Of a stretch of DNA of 64,000 nucleotides, positions 29,392-38,655 are shown piece after piece; the stretch's first letter is position 1; each line of letters begins with the position of its first letter. Below the pieces are notes generated by a model. That model searched no databases. It was not told where the DNA came from and was given only the letters and a program-made list of their open reading frames with translations. The translations under genes and the position numbers were made by a program. Origin of the DNA: Bog-950 sp964493695 (GTDB lineage: Bacteria; Bacteroidota; Bacteroidia; Chitinophagales; LD1); NCBI GenBank assembly GCA_964493695.1, contig CAZBPG010000002.1, positions 62,001 to 126,000 on the forward strand, written 5' to 3'.

Positions 29392-32300
29392 GTGAAGCAT
29401 AAAATACTTGCTCTGTTATTTATTCTTTTTGCGTGCGTGAAAGTTTTTGCGCAGGATTTTTACGGCTTTGTAAAAAAGGCCGACAGCACTTCTTCGCCAG
29501 TCTATCAGGCAAATGTTGAGATAACAGAAAACTATAAACCGTTTAAAACGCTCAAAACGTATTTTGACGGAGCTTTCAAATTTACTCCCGGTAAAGACCA
29601 GCTATACACTATCAAGATTTCTTATAACGGCTATAAGGATACTGCTTATACCATTACTACCGATAAAAAAGGAACACTCTCTGCACAAAACGTGACGGTG
29701 AAACTGAAGAAAGACGGAATGCGGTTGCTGGGAGTGATTAAGAGTGCGGACGAAAGTTTTCCAATAAAAGATGCGACCATCATTTTGAAAAATGTAATGA
29801 CCCGCCAGGAAGACCGGTTGACCACAGACATTGACGGAAAATACAATTTCAAACTGGAGTACGAAACCAATTACAAAGTTTCTATTGACAAACGCTCAGT
29901 AGGTGTTTTTAATAAATACAAGGACACCACTTTTTACGTTTCCACTATCGGCTTTAACCAGCCCCTTGATTACAAACTGGACATTATTCTTGATGCCATG
30001 TTGTATCCATCCACCACCATTCGCGAGGGATATGATGCTACCAAACCGGTTTCCGCTAACGTAAAACCGGTAATTGAAGTGGCGAATAATTCTGCTATGG
30101 AAAAACAACCTTTTGTAGCGGAAGATAAGAAACTGAAAAGCGCACAGGATGCCAATGCTAAACTTTTGGCAGAACTGGAAAAAGCCAAGAAGGAGATTGA
30201 AGAACTAAAACACAAGGAAACGGAGCACAAGAAATTTGTGGCCGGAGGAATTTCTGCAGCCAAGAAGCCGAAGGCAAAAGAAAACCCGAATTTGGAAGTC
30301 GTAGTGATTCGCGATGAACCGGTGGTGAATAAAAACCAGGTTGATACTTCGCTGGCCAAAATAACCAAGCAGAAGGAAGAAGCTGAGAAGAAGGCGCAAC
30401 AGATAGAAGCAGAAATAGCCAGACAAAAGGCCGAAGAGCAAAAACGCTTAAAAGAAGCCGCCATTAAAGCCAGAGAGGACTCGATAGCCAAAGTTAAAGA
30501 GGAGAATGAGTTGCGTGCAATAGCAGTAGCTTTACAAAAGCAAAAGTTGAAAGATGATTCTATTGCGCAGGCAAAAGCAAGGCTTGAACGAATAGCACAG
30601 GAAATTGCAGCCAAAAAATTGAAAGAAGATTCGGTGGCAATAGTAAAAGCAGAATTGGCGAAAGCAGCGAAAGAACTTGCGTTGAAGAAAGCGCAGGAAG
30701 ATTCGGTGCAAAAGGCAATCGCTATTGCGCGGGCAAAATTTGTTCAGGACTCCATTGCAAAAGTAAAAGCGGAGCTGCTCGCGATAGAGAAAGCGAAACA
30801 GGATTCTTTTGTCAGAGCAAAGGCGGAGCAGGAAAGAATTGCTAAAGAACTTGCTATTAAGAAGGCGCAGGAAGACTCGGTAAACAAGGCAATCGCTACT
30901 GCGCGGGCAAAATTTGTTCAGGACTCCATTGCAAAAGTAAAAGCGGAGCTGCTCGCGATAGAGAAAGCGAAACAGGATTCTTTTGTTAGAGCAAAGGCGG
31001 AGCAGGAAAGAATAGCAAAAGAACTGGTGCTTAAAAAGATTAAAGAGGATTCCATTATAAAAGTTACAGTAGCGGCTCGTGTAAAATTTATCCAGGACTC
31101 TCTCAACTATGCCAGAGAATTGCAGGCGCAGCGGAAAAAGGATGAGGAAGCCTTGAAGAAGAGGGAGGCGGCTGAAAAGCAGGCGGCATTAGACGCAGAG
31201 CTTGCTGTCAAAAAAGCGATTCTTGATTCTATCAATAAAGAGATTGTAACGGCACGCGCGGTTTTTGTTCAGGACTCCCTTTTGAAAGTAAAAGTGGAAC
31301 TGGCGGCCAAAGAGAAAGCAAAACAGGATTCGATATCAAGAGTAAAGGCAGAGCAGGAGAGAATTGCGAAAGAATTTGCATTGAAGAAAGCGCAGGAAGA
31401 TTCGATGCAAAAGGCAATAGCCACTGCACGAACAAAATTTGTTCAGGACTCAATTGTAAAGGTAAAAGCAGAATTAGCTGAGAGAGAGAGAGCAGAGAAG
31501 GAAAGAATTGCCAGGAAACTTGCTTTGAAGAAAGCTTTTGAGGACTCTATTACTAAAATGCAGGCATATGTACGTAAGAAATACACAGAAGATTCGCTTG
31601 CACAAGTTAAGGCAGATAGGGAAAGAGCGGCCAAAGAAATTGTCGAGCGCAAAGCGTATGAGGACTCGGTAAGTAAAGCGTTAATGTTGTCAGCAGCAAA
31701 AGTTTTTCAGGATTCAATGCTGAAAGTAAAAGCATACAACGAGAAAATTGCCCGCGAAATGGCTGAGCGGAAAAAACAGGAGGAGGAAATGAAACAGGCA
31801 ATAGCCAAGGCCAGACAGGATTCTATAGCTACAGCGAATGGAGAGAGAGAAAAAAAGGCCTTGGCTGAGTCGTTGGCAAAAGCCAAAGCCGAATTAGACC
31901 GGATGGCAGCAGAACTGGCAGAAGCAAAGCGAAAAGCCCATGAAGACTCTGTTGCGAAAGTTCAGGCTGAAACAAAAGCAGCAAAGGATTTGGCGGAGAA
32001 AAAGAGGATAGCAGAAGTGCTGGCAGCCGATAAAAGTGCAAGCGAAGATTCTTTGACAAGAATTCAATTGGAAAAAGAACGTATGGCCAAAGAATTGACT
32101 GAACTCAAACAGAAGGAAGCGCAGGACAAGCGGGAGAAAGAAATTGCTGAGACAGAGAGAAGAATACATGAAGAAAGCCTGAGAAAACAAAGTGAAGCAG
32201 CGGCAAAACGGCTTGCAGAACAAAAAGCAATAGGGGAAGAAAGAAAAAGACAGGATTCGATTGCTAAAGTTCAAACTGAATTGTTGGTAAAGGAAAAGGC

Positions 32301-32802
32301 TGAAGCCGATGCTAGAGTTCAAGCAGAATTGCAACGCAAAAAAGAACAGGAAAATAACCGGTCAGAAGAATTGATTAAAACCGAGAGGAACAATCTGCCG
32401 ATAACAAGTAAAGAAATTGCCAACTCCCTGCTTCCGGCTAATGACACGCAAACAGAATACGGAATTCTGCCGGCAGTCTTTTTCAATAAGAATGAATTTG
32501 TATTAAGTGCTGATGCGAAAGCCGCACTCAAACCTGTAGCGCAGATGCTGGTTAGGCAACTTGAACTTATAGTCAGCGTTTACGCATTTGCTTCTCCTGA
32601 TGAAGATGATTCGCGTCAGGTATCGCTTCGCAGAAGCGATGTAGTACTTCGCTTTTTTATTGATAACGGAGTTCCCATTGAACGTATAAAATCGGTTTAC
32701 TACGGCACTTCCTTTTCGCGTAATGGCTGTGTAACCCTCGATTGTCCTGAAGAATTGCAAAAGCAGAATCGGTCGGTGGCATATAAGGTCGGAATCCAGT
32801 AA
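29392..32802 (+). CDS. Secreted coiled-coil protein with carboxypeptidase-regulatory and OmpA-like domains
   Basis: The protein has 1136 residues from GTG 29392. The signal peptide is MKHKILALLFILFACVKVFAQ. Two carboxypeptidase-regulatory-like beta domains follow (about 24-105, FYGFVKKADS..., and 108-200, MRLLGVIKSADESFPIKDATI). Residues about 240-1010 are a highly charged coiled coil with a recurring EDSIAKVKAEL / QDSFVRAKAEQERIAKEL pattern. Part of it repeats almost exactly with a 58-residue period. The C-terminal 120 residues (FFNKNEFVLSADAKAALKPVAQML, SLRRSDVVLRFFIDNGV) look like an OmpA peptidoglycan-binding fold. It is probably a periplasmic or outer-membrane spacer tethered to the wall. 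It follows uvrA by 18 bp, so it may share its promoter. Confidence 0.8.
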   Translation: MKHKILALLFILFACVKVFAQDFYGFVKKADSTSSPVYQANVEITENYKPFKTLKTYFDGAFKFTPGKDQLYTIKISYNGYKDTAYTITTDKKGTLSAQNVTVKLKKDGMRLLGVIKSADESFPIKDATIILKNVMTRQEDRLTTDIDGKYNFKLEYETNYKVSIDKRSVGVFNKYKDTTFYVSTIGFNQPLDYKLDIILDAMLYPSTTIREGYDATKPVSANVKPVIEVANNSAMEKQPFVAEDKKLKSAQDANAKLLAELEKAKKEIEELKHKETEHKKFVAGGISAAKKPKAKENPNLEVVVIRDEPVVNKNQVDTSLAKITKQKEEAEKKAQQIEAEIARQKAEEQKRLKEAAIKAREDSIAKVKEENELRAIAVALQKQKLKDDSIAQAKARLERIAQEIAAKKLKEDSVAIVKAELAKAAKELALKKAQEDSVQKAIAIARAKFVQDSIAKVKAELLAIEKAKQDSFVRAKAEQERIAKELAIKKAQEDSVNKAIATARAKFVQDSIAKVKAELLAIEKAKQDSFVRAKAEQERIAKELVLKKIKEDSIIKVTVAARVKFIQDSLNYARELQAQRKKDEEALKKREAAEKQAALDAELAVKKAILDSINKEIVTARAVFVQDSLLKVKVELAAKEKAKQDSISRVKAEQERIAKEFALKKAQEDSMQKAIATARTKFVQDSIVKVKAELAERERAEKERIARKLALKKAFEDSITKMQAYVRKKYTEDSLAQVKADRERAAKEIVERKAYEDSVSKALMLSAAKVFQDSMLKVKAYNEKIAREMAERKKQEEEMKQAIAKARQDSIATANGEREKKALAESLAKAKAELDRMAAELAEAKRKAHEDSVAKVQAETKAAKDLAEKKRIAEVLAADKSASEDSLTRIQLEKERMAKELTELKQKEAQDKREKEIAETERRIHEESLRKQSEAAAKRLAEQKAIGEERKRQDSIAKVQTELLVKEKAEADARVQAELQRKKEQENNRSEELIKTERNNLPITSKEIANSLLPANDTQTEYGILPAVFFNKNEFVLSADAKAALKPVAQMLVRQLELIVSVYAFASPDEDDSRQVSLRRSDVVLRFFIDNGVPIERIKSVYYGTSFSRNGCVTLDCPEELQKQNRSVAYKVGIQ
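30712..31059 (+). repeat. Two 174-bp near-identical tandem units in the coiled-coil gene
   Basis: The unit starting AAGGCAATCGCT at 30712 recurs at 30886. Over about 135 bp only a few bases differ. The 58-codon period keeps the frame and the heptad pattern. A more diverged copy starts near 31408. Confidence 0.9.
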
Positions 32803-32872
32803 GAAATTCATACTTCGGTTCCATTTGAGTATGCTCTAAATTTCATTCCCTCTAAATTCTTTTACTTTCGTA

Positions 32873-33403
32873 ATGCCAGATATGATTAACCAGATTCCTG
32901 TAAATTTATTTCGTTTGCTTTTGTTGTTGATGGCTCAGATTCTCATTTTCAGCAACATCAATTTCAGTTCGTTTGTTAATCCCTATGTCTTTCCTCTTTT
33001 TATTTTGCTGTTACCTTTCGAAATTCCAAGATGGCTTCTGTTATTGATTGGATTTGTAGCCGGACTTACCCTTGATTTTTTTCTTGGCTCTGTTGGAATG
33101 CACGCTGCTGCCTGTCTGCTGATTGCGTACCTTAGACCTTTCCTAATCAATGTCATCACTCCAAAAGGAACGGAATTTGAGATAAGCCCTAATGTTTATG
33201 CGCAGGGTATTACCTGGTTTGTGGTTTATTTGGGTATCACCATGTTCATTTATCTGACGTTTTATTTTTTAGTTGAGGCCGCTACGTTTTTGAACTTCTT
33301 TTTATTGCTGGTTAAAATTTTTCTCAGCGTTTTAGTTTCCGTTACTTTCATGCTGATATTTCTTTTTCTATTTTCTGCAAGGAAGAAAAGAAGATTTGCA
33401 TAA
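32873..33403 (+). CDS. mreD: Rod shape-determining protein MreD
   Basis: A small integral membrane protein of the elongasome with 176 residues and about five membrane helices. The pattern IPVNLFRLLLLLMAQILIFSNINFSSFVNPYVFPLFILLLP and the GFVAGLTLDFFLGSVGMHAAACLLIAYLRPFLI segment are typical of Bacteroidota MreD. The gene is followed after 15 bp by mrdA and then rodA. A -7-like TACTTTCG lies at 32863-32870, only 3 bp before the ATG, so the true start may be the ATG at 32882 (MINQIPV) on a near-leaderless transcript. mreB and mreC, often just upstream, are not in the window. Confidence 0.9.
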   Translation: MPDMINQIPVNLFRLLLLLMAQILIFSNINFSSFVNPYVFPLFILLLPFEIPRWLLLLIGFVAGLTLDFFLGSVGMHAAACLLIAYLRPFLINVITPKGTEFEISPNVYAQGITWFVVYLGITMFIYLTFYFLVEAATFLNFFLLLVKIFLSVLVSVTFMLIFLFLFSARKKRRFA

Positions 33404-33418
33404 TCTCTCAATCGCTCC

Positions 33419-35320
33419 GTGAGTAAAGACCTTTTTAAAAACCGCTATCAGGTTATCCGGATCATCATCGTAAGTTTTGCGCTGATTTTCATTCTACGCC
33501 TGTTTTATCTACAGGTGATAAGCACCAAGTATGTAGCGCTCGCAAACAATAATGCCATAAAGGAACTGGATGTGTATCCGACCCGCGGAATGATTTATGA
33601 CCGTAACGGTGAATTGATTGTATTTAACGAAGCGATTTATGATTTAATGGTAACGCCTTATGAAACCAAAAAAGCAAAAGGGTTTGATACAGCAAAACTT
33701 TGTGAACTGCTCAACATAGCTAAAGAAGATGTGCTGGACCGGTTCCAAAAAATGAAAAAGCAAAAAGGATACATCCGCATCCCGAATGTTTTTGCGAAAC
33801 AGCTATCCCTGAAAGATTACTCCCGGTTACAGGAATACATGTACCTGTTTCCCGGTTTCTACGGACAGGTCCGAACGATTCGAAAGTATCCGCACCGGGT
33901 TGCTGCAACTATTCTTGGTGATATCGGTGAAGTTGATGACCGGCAGATAGATGCTTCAAAGGGGTATTACAAACCGGGCGATTACGTAGGTAAGAGTGGT
34001 ATCGAAAAAGTTTATGAAAAAGAATTGGGCGGAAAGCGCGGAAAGAAGTTTTCATTCTTTGATGTCAACGGCCGTGATGTGGGCAGTTTTGGAAATGGCG
34101 AATTCGATACGCTGGCAATTTCAGGAGACAATGTAATAGCAACACTGGATATACAGTTACAGGAATATGCAGAGAAATTGATGCAGAACAAGAAGGGAAG
34201 TATAGTTGCTATTGAACCGGCAACCGGAGAAATTCTCGCGCTTGTGAGCAGCCCCGGTTACGATCCGAATTTATTGTGCGGCTCGGTGCGTGGGAAAAAT
34301 TTCAATGCCTTGCTGACTGATTCGCTGCTTCCTCTTTATTCGCGACCGACACTGGCTACCTACCCGCCCGGTTCTTCCTTTAAACCGATTATAGGATTAA
34401 TTGCATTACACGAAGGTGTACAGGGAATTGATTACGGTTATCCTTGTAATCAGGCGTATAATGCCAGCGGGGTAATTGTACATTGTTCCCATCCCCACCC
34501 TTCGGCTACCAATATTCAGTATGCCTTGGCACAGTCGTGCAATCCGTATTTTTGTCAAACGTTCAGAAATTCGCTGGAGAAAAACCCGGGTTTGAATACT
34601 GCACAGGCATATGATAAGTGGGTGAAAATCTGCAACAGTTTTGGCTTGGGGGTAAAAACCGGAATTGATTTGCCAAGTGAAGTCCGTGGAAATATTCCCA
34701 CGGTAAACTATTTCAACAAAATCTATGGGGCCGGTCGGTGGAAATTTGCGACTATCATTTCGCTGGGTATCGGTCAGGGAGAGGTGCTGACCACACCGTT
34801 GCAGATGGCAAATATTTTTGCCTGCATTTCTAATAAAGGTTATTGGATTACTCCCCACATAGTGAAAAAGATAACTGACCCTGTCAGCAACAAAGATGTT
34901 ACGCATCAGTACGAAAAGCATATCGTATTAATTGACAAGCAACATTTTGATCCGGTGATAGAAGGTTTGTTTCAGGTGGTGGAAATGGGAACAGCAAAAG
35001 CAGCTCGTGTGGAAGGGATTGCCATGTGCGGAAAAACAGGAACAGCTCAGAATCCGCACGGAGATAATCACTCCATGTTTGCAGGTTTTGCACCTAAGGA
35101 ACAACCTAAAATTGCTATCGCTGTAGTGGTTGAAAACGGGGGCTATGGTTCCACATATGCTGCTCCTATTGCCAGTTTGCTAGTAGAAAAATATTTGAAC
35201 GACACCATCTCGACTAAAAGATTAGAAATTGAAAAGCGAATGATAGAAACAAATTTGCTTAGCAAATACGGAGTGAAAACAAACAGGTCGGCAGGCATGA
35301 ATGTAGAAACGGAGGAGTAA
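33419..35320 (+). CDS. mrdA: Penicillin-binding protein 2 (elongasome transpeptidase)
   Basis: A class B PBP that cross-links peptidoglycan during cell elongation, working with RodA, whose gene follows after 14 bp. It has 633 residues from GTG 33419. There is one N-terminal membrane helix (IRIIIVSFALIFILRLFYLQVI), a dimerisation/pedestal domain with YPTRGMIYDRNGELIVFN, then the transpeptidase domain. The SxxK motif is S319-S-F-K322 in YPPGSSFKPI, the SxN motif is in AQSCNPYF, and KTG is in CGKTGTAQNPHG. All catalytic motifs are intact. Confidence 0.97.
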   Translation: MSKDLFKNRYQVIRIIIVSFALIFILRLFYLQVISTKYVALANNNAIKELDVYPTRGMIYDRNGELIVFNEAIYDLMVTPYETKKAKGFDTAKLCELLNIAKEDVLDRFQKMKKQKGYIRIPNVFAKQLSLKDYSRLQEYMYLFPGFYGQVRTIRKYPHRVAATILGDIGEVDDRQIDASKGYYKPGDYVGKSGIEKVYEKELGGKRGKKFSFFDVNGRDVGSFGNGEFDTLAISGDNVIATLDIQLQEYAEKLMQNKKGSIVAIEPATGEILALVSSPGYDPNLLCGSVRGKNFNALLTDSLLPLYSRPTLATYPPGSSFKPIIGLIALHEGVQGIDYGYPCNQAYNASGVIVHCSHPHPSATNIQYALAQSCNPYFCQTFRNSLEKNPGLNTAQAYDKWVKICNSFGLGVKTGIDLPSEVRGNIPTVNYFNKIYGAGRWKFATIISLGIGQGEVLTTPLQMANIFACISNKGYWITPHIVKKITDPVSNKDVTHQYEKHIVLIDKQHFDPVIEGLFQVVEMGTAKAARVEGIAMCGKTGTAQNPHGDNHSMFAGFAPKEQPKIAIAVVVENGGYGSTYAAPIASLLVEKYLNDTISTKRLEIEKRMIETNLLSKYGVKTNRSAGMNVETEE

Positions 35321-35334
35321 AAGTATAGCTACTG

Positions 35335-36594
35335 ATGGCAAGAAAACAGGAATCACTTACCGGTAAAATAGATTGGCTTACAGTAATTCTGTATGCCATA
35401 CTGGCTGTTTTGGGTTGGTTCATTATTTATTCAGCATCGTCAGGCGGAACGGAGAAGAGTATTTTTGATTCGTCAATTCCCAGCGGGAAACAATTTCAAT
35501 GGATGATTGCTTGTGTGGTGGCCGCTTTCATCATTCTGTTACTTGATTCGCGACTTTATGTGACACTTTCGTATCCCATTTTCATTTTTGTTCTGTTGCT
35601 CGTTATATCGGTAATGTTTATCGGTGTTTCTATCAATCATCAAAAGAACTGGATTCGCCTGGGCTCATTCACAATGCAGCCGTCTGAGTTTGCAAAATTC
35701 GGAGTCAGTCTGGCGCTTGCAAAATTCATGTCCGGATTAAATGTTGACATCCGGAAATGGAAAGACAAATGGAAAGCGTTCGCATTTATAGTTGTTCCGA
35801 TGGGCGTTGTAATGGTTCAGGGAGATGCCGGTTCGGCCATTGTGTTTCTTGCCCTGTCACTGGTTCTTTTTCGTGAAGGACTGGAAAGCTATTTCCTTGT
35901 AATAGGAGCCTCGGTTATCGTACTCGGTGTTTTTGCGCTTCTTGTTTCAAAGTATGTACTGGTTGGCGTGTTGTTGGGTTTGGGGCTTATCATCACTTAC
36001 TTTTCGCGCAGAAACAAAAAACTGGTTTGGATTTTACTCGGTCTATGGGTTCTCGCATCCGGATATATTTTCTCTGTTGATTATGCCTTTAATAAAATGA
36101 AACCGCATCAGCAGGACAGGATAAATGTTTTACTTGGCAAGCAGGTACAGGAAGGCAAGGACTGGAACATCAAACAATCTATTATTGCCATCGGTTCCGG
36201 TGGGTTCATTGGCAAGGGATATTTGAATGGCACCCAGACAAAGCTGAAATTTGTTCCTGAGCAAAGCACAGATTTTATCTTCAGTTCGCTTGGCGAAGAG
36301 TTTGGCTTTTTAGGGAGCGCATTTGTTATTCTGCTTTTTGTCGGTTTGTTTTTCAGATTGCTCTTTTTAGCAGAGCGACAACGGTCTAAATTCAGCCGGG
36401 TATTTGGCTATTGTGTGGCGTGTATTCTCTTTTTTCATTTTCTTATCAATGTAGGAATGGTTATTGGCGTGGCACCGGTTATCGGCATTCCTCTTCCATT
36501 TATCAGCTATGGCGGCTCGGCATTGCTTTCGTTTACAATTCTTCTTTTTATTTTCATACGACTCGATACTCAACGATTTGATATGATGAGATAA
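35335..36594 (+). CDS. rodA: RodA, SEDS peptidoglycan glycosyltransferase
   Basis: A SEDS-family polymerase that builds glycan strands with PBP2. It has 419 residues and about ten membrane helices. Family motifs visible are NWIRLGSFTMQPSEFAKFGVSLALAKF, GDAGSAIVF, and VPEQSTDFIFSSLGEEFGFLG, which includes the essential aspartate, and near the end GIPLPFISYGGSALLSFTILLFI. It is the third gene of the mreD-mrdA-rodA set and starts 14 bp after mrdA. Eleven bp after its stop begins tag. Confidence 0.97.
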   Translation: MARKQESLTGKIDWLTVILYAILAVLGWFIIYSASSGGTEKSIFDSSIPSGKQFQWMIACVVAAFIILLLDSRLYVTLSYPIFIFVLLLVISVMFIGVSINHQKNWIRLGSFTMQPSEFAKFGVSLALAKFMSGLNVDIRKWKDKWKAFAFIVVPMGVVMVQGDAGSAIVFLALSLVLFREGLESYFLVIGASVIVLGVFALLVSKYVLVGVLLGLGLIITYFSRRNKKLVWILLGLWVLASGYIFSVDYAFNKMKPHQQDRINVLLGKQVQEGKDWNIKQSIIAIGSGGFIGKGYLNGTQTKLKFVPEQSTDFIFSSLGEEFGFLGSAFVILLFVGLFFRLLFLAERQRSKFSRVFGYCVACILFFHFLINVGMVIGVAPVIGIPLPFISYGGSALLSFTILLFIFIRLDTQRFDMMR

Positions 36595-36605
36595 TTTTAG
36601 AAACG

Positions 36606-37214
36606 ATGGCTGAGAAAAAATCAAAAACTAAAACCAAATATGCCGGCCCTGTTGATGGGAAAGTGCGTTGTGGTTGGTGCCTAAGCGACCCTATCTATGT
36701 AAAATACCATGATGAAGAATGGGGAACCCCAGTTCATGATGATAAGTTATTGTTTGAATTTTTAGTGCTCGAAAGTTTTCAGGCGGGATTAAGCTGGCTT
36801 ACCATTTTAAAGAAACGCGAAAATTTCCGCAAAGCATTCTCAAATTTTGATGTAAAGAAAGTGGCGAAGTATGATGAGCGAAAATACGAAGACCTGATGC
36901 AGGATGCCGGCATTATCCGCAACCAGTTAAAGATTCGTGCCGCTATCAACAATGCACAGCGGTTTATAGAAATTCAAAAGGAATTTGGCTCGTTTGATAA
37001 ATACGTTTGGGGGTTTGTTGGAGACAAACCGCTCCGCAACAAATTGAAATCACTAAAAGAAATTCAACCCAAAACAAAAATCAGCGATGCGATGAGTGCT
37101 GATATGGGCAAACGAGGTTTCAAATTTCGCGGCTCTACCATTTGCTATGCATTTATGCAGGCGGTAGGAATGGTAGATGACCATTTGAATAACTGCTGGA
37201 GAAAAAAGAAGTAG
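36606..37214 (+). CDS. tag: DNA-3-methyladenine glycosylase I
   Basis: This base-excision repair enzyme removes 3-methyladenine from alkylated DNA. The 202 residues match the usual size. The zinc-binding ends are CGWC...YHDEEWG near the N-terminus and DDHLNNCW near the C-terminus; the catalytic glutamate is in LESFQAGLSWLTIL. The N-terminal roughly 18 residues are a short Lys-rich extension. It is 11 bp downstream of rodA in the same direction and may be co-transcribed. Confidence 0.96.
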   Translation: MAEKKSKTKTKYAGPVDGKVRCGWCLSDPIYVKYHDEEWGTPVHDDKLLFEFLVLESFQAGLSWLTILKKRENFRKAFSNFDVKKVAKYDERKYEDLMQDAGIIRNQLKIRAAINNAQRFIEIQKEFGSFDKYVWGFVGDKPLRNKLKSLKEIQPKTKISDAMSADMGKRGFKFRGSTICYAFMQAVGMVDDHLNNCWRKKK

Positions 37215-37227
37215 TTTCAAATTTCAA

Positions 37228-38655
37228 TTGAAAAAAATACATCTCCCCTTTTTCCTTGTTGCGGCACTTGCTGCATTGTTGTGGCTTCCCAACCTTTTCA
37301 CCAAGGGAATGTTTATGGATGGCGTTTACAACGCACTGTTTGCCCATAATCTTGCTCATGGCATAGGTGGTTTCTGGACTCCGCAAACTGCAGACTACGA
37401 GCATCCTGATTATTGGGATAACCCACAACTCAGCGCATGTTTTCTTTCCATTTGGTATAGATTTTTTGGAGACCATTACTGGGTTGAAAAACTTTACTCA
37501 CTTTTCTGTGCAATTATTCAACTTGCTTTAATCACTTCACTTTGGAAAATTTGCTTTTCTAAAGCGCAAGAAATAGAAAAATATTTTTGGCTTCCTTGCC
37601 TGCTTTTTCTTGTAATACCGTTGACAAGCTGGTGCTATTCGGGCAACCTTATGGAAAACACTATGAGCATTTTTACGACCGCATCGGTGATTGTGTGGGT
37701 GCTTTTTTTACGAACAGACAAAATTTTTTTGTTGTATTCAATTATAGGAGGTGCTTTTGTCTTTCTTGGATTGCTCACAAAGGGGCCGGTAGCTTTGTTT
37801 CCTTTAGCGGCACCTTTTTTCTTTATGTGGGAGGCGGAAAATTTTAGAAGGCGGAAAATTTTGATATACATCCTGTTGCAGATTTTAGTAACAGCAGTAC
37901 TTTTTGTATTTGTGTTTTCGATGGACGCACCCAAAAATTTTCTCCAACATTATCTCGAAGTCCAGTTGCTTCCTGTTTTAAACCCAAGTGCAAAAGCAAA
38001 TACATCGCATTTTTCCATTCTTGTTCAATTGCTATTGGCGCTTTCGCCATTGTTGTTATTATCAACGGTTTCATTTGTCATATGCAGAAAATCAGCTTTT
38101 AAGAGCCGAACTCTTTTAAGGACTGCTTTCGTATTTATCGCCATTGGTTTATCGGCTTCAGTTCCCATTGTATTTAGTGCCAAACAGAACAAACATTATT
38201 TGCTTCCATCGTTGCCGTTGTTTGCTATTGGCTTTGCCTGTTTGGTGCTTCCGTTAGTAAAATGGACGGAAGGAAAACTTAGGGATGCGTTGAAAGAAAA
38301 GGCAGTGTCGGGTATAAAAATAAGTTGCGTTCTTGTTATTTCTGTTTGCCTAGTGTTAAGTGTGAAAAATGCAGGAGCCTATTCGCGTGACGAAAACCTG
38401 TTGACAGATATTGAAAAAATACAGGTGCTTGTAAAGGATGAAAAGGTAATTCGGGCGGACTGGAGTTTATATAGTGACTGGGCGCTCAGAGCCAATCTGA
38501 ATCGCTTTTTTGATAAAAAAATTTGTATGCCGGATGATGTAGCAGAAACAAAGTTCTATCTGACAAAATCCAAGGAGTTTGGCGACAAATTTTCTGTGAC
38601 GGCACAATTGATTTATTCGGGTAAGGTGTACGATCTTTATCAAACTTTACCATGA
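37228..38655 (+). CDS. Membrane glycosyltransferase (ArnT/PMT-like, GT-C fold)
   Basis: A 475-residue polytopic protein starting at TTG 37228, with about ten hydrophobic segments. GT-C features: a short N-terminal helix followed by an acidic periplasmic loop (TKGMFMDGVYNALFAHNLAHG), a LLTKGPVALFPLAAPF helix pair, and SAKQNKHYLLPSLPLFAIG, the equivalent of the '.k..YllPl.P.la' motif of the Dol-P-Man/ArnT families. It probably transfers a sugar from a polyprenyl phosphate to lipid A, protein or glycan at the periplasmic face. The 3' end overlaps the ctlX start (ATGA-type). Confidence 0.8.
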   Translation: MKKIHLPFFLVAALAALLWLPNLFTKGMFMDGVYNALFAHNLAHGIGGFWTPQTADYEHPDYWDNPQLSACFLSIWYRFFGDHYWVEKLYSLFCAIIQLALITSLWKICFSKAQEIEKYFWLPCLLFLVIPLTSWCYSGNLMENTMSIFTTASVIVWVLFLRTDKIFLLYSIIGGAFVFLGLLTKGPVALFPLAAPFFFMWEAENFRRRKILIYILLQILVTAVLFVFVFSMDAPKNFLQHYLEVQLLPVLNPSAKANTSHFSILVQLLLALSPLLLLSTVSFVICRKSAFKSRTLLRTAFVFIAIGLSASVPIVFSAKQNKHYLLPSLPLFAIGFACLVLPLVKWTEGKLRDALKEKAVSGIKISCVLVISVCLVLSVKNAGAYSRDENLLTDIEKIQVLVKDEKVIRADWSLYSDWALRANLNRFFDKKICMPDDVAETKFYLTKSKEFGDKFSVTAQLIYSGKVYDLYQTLP

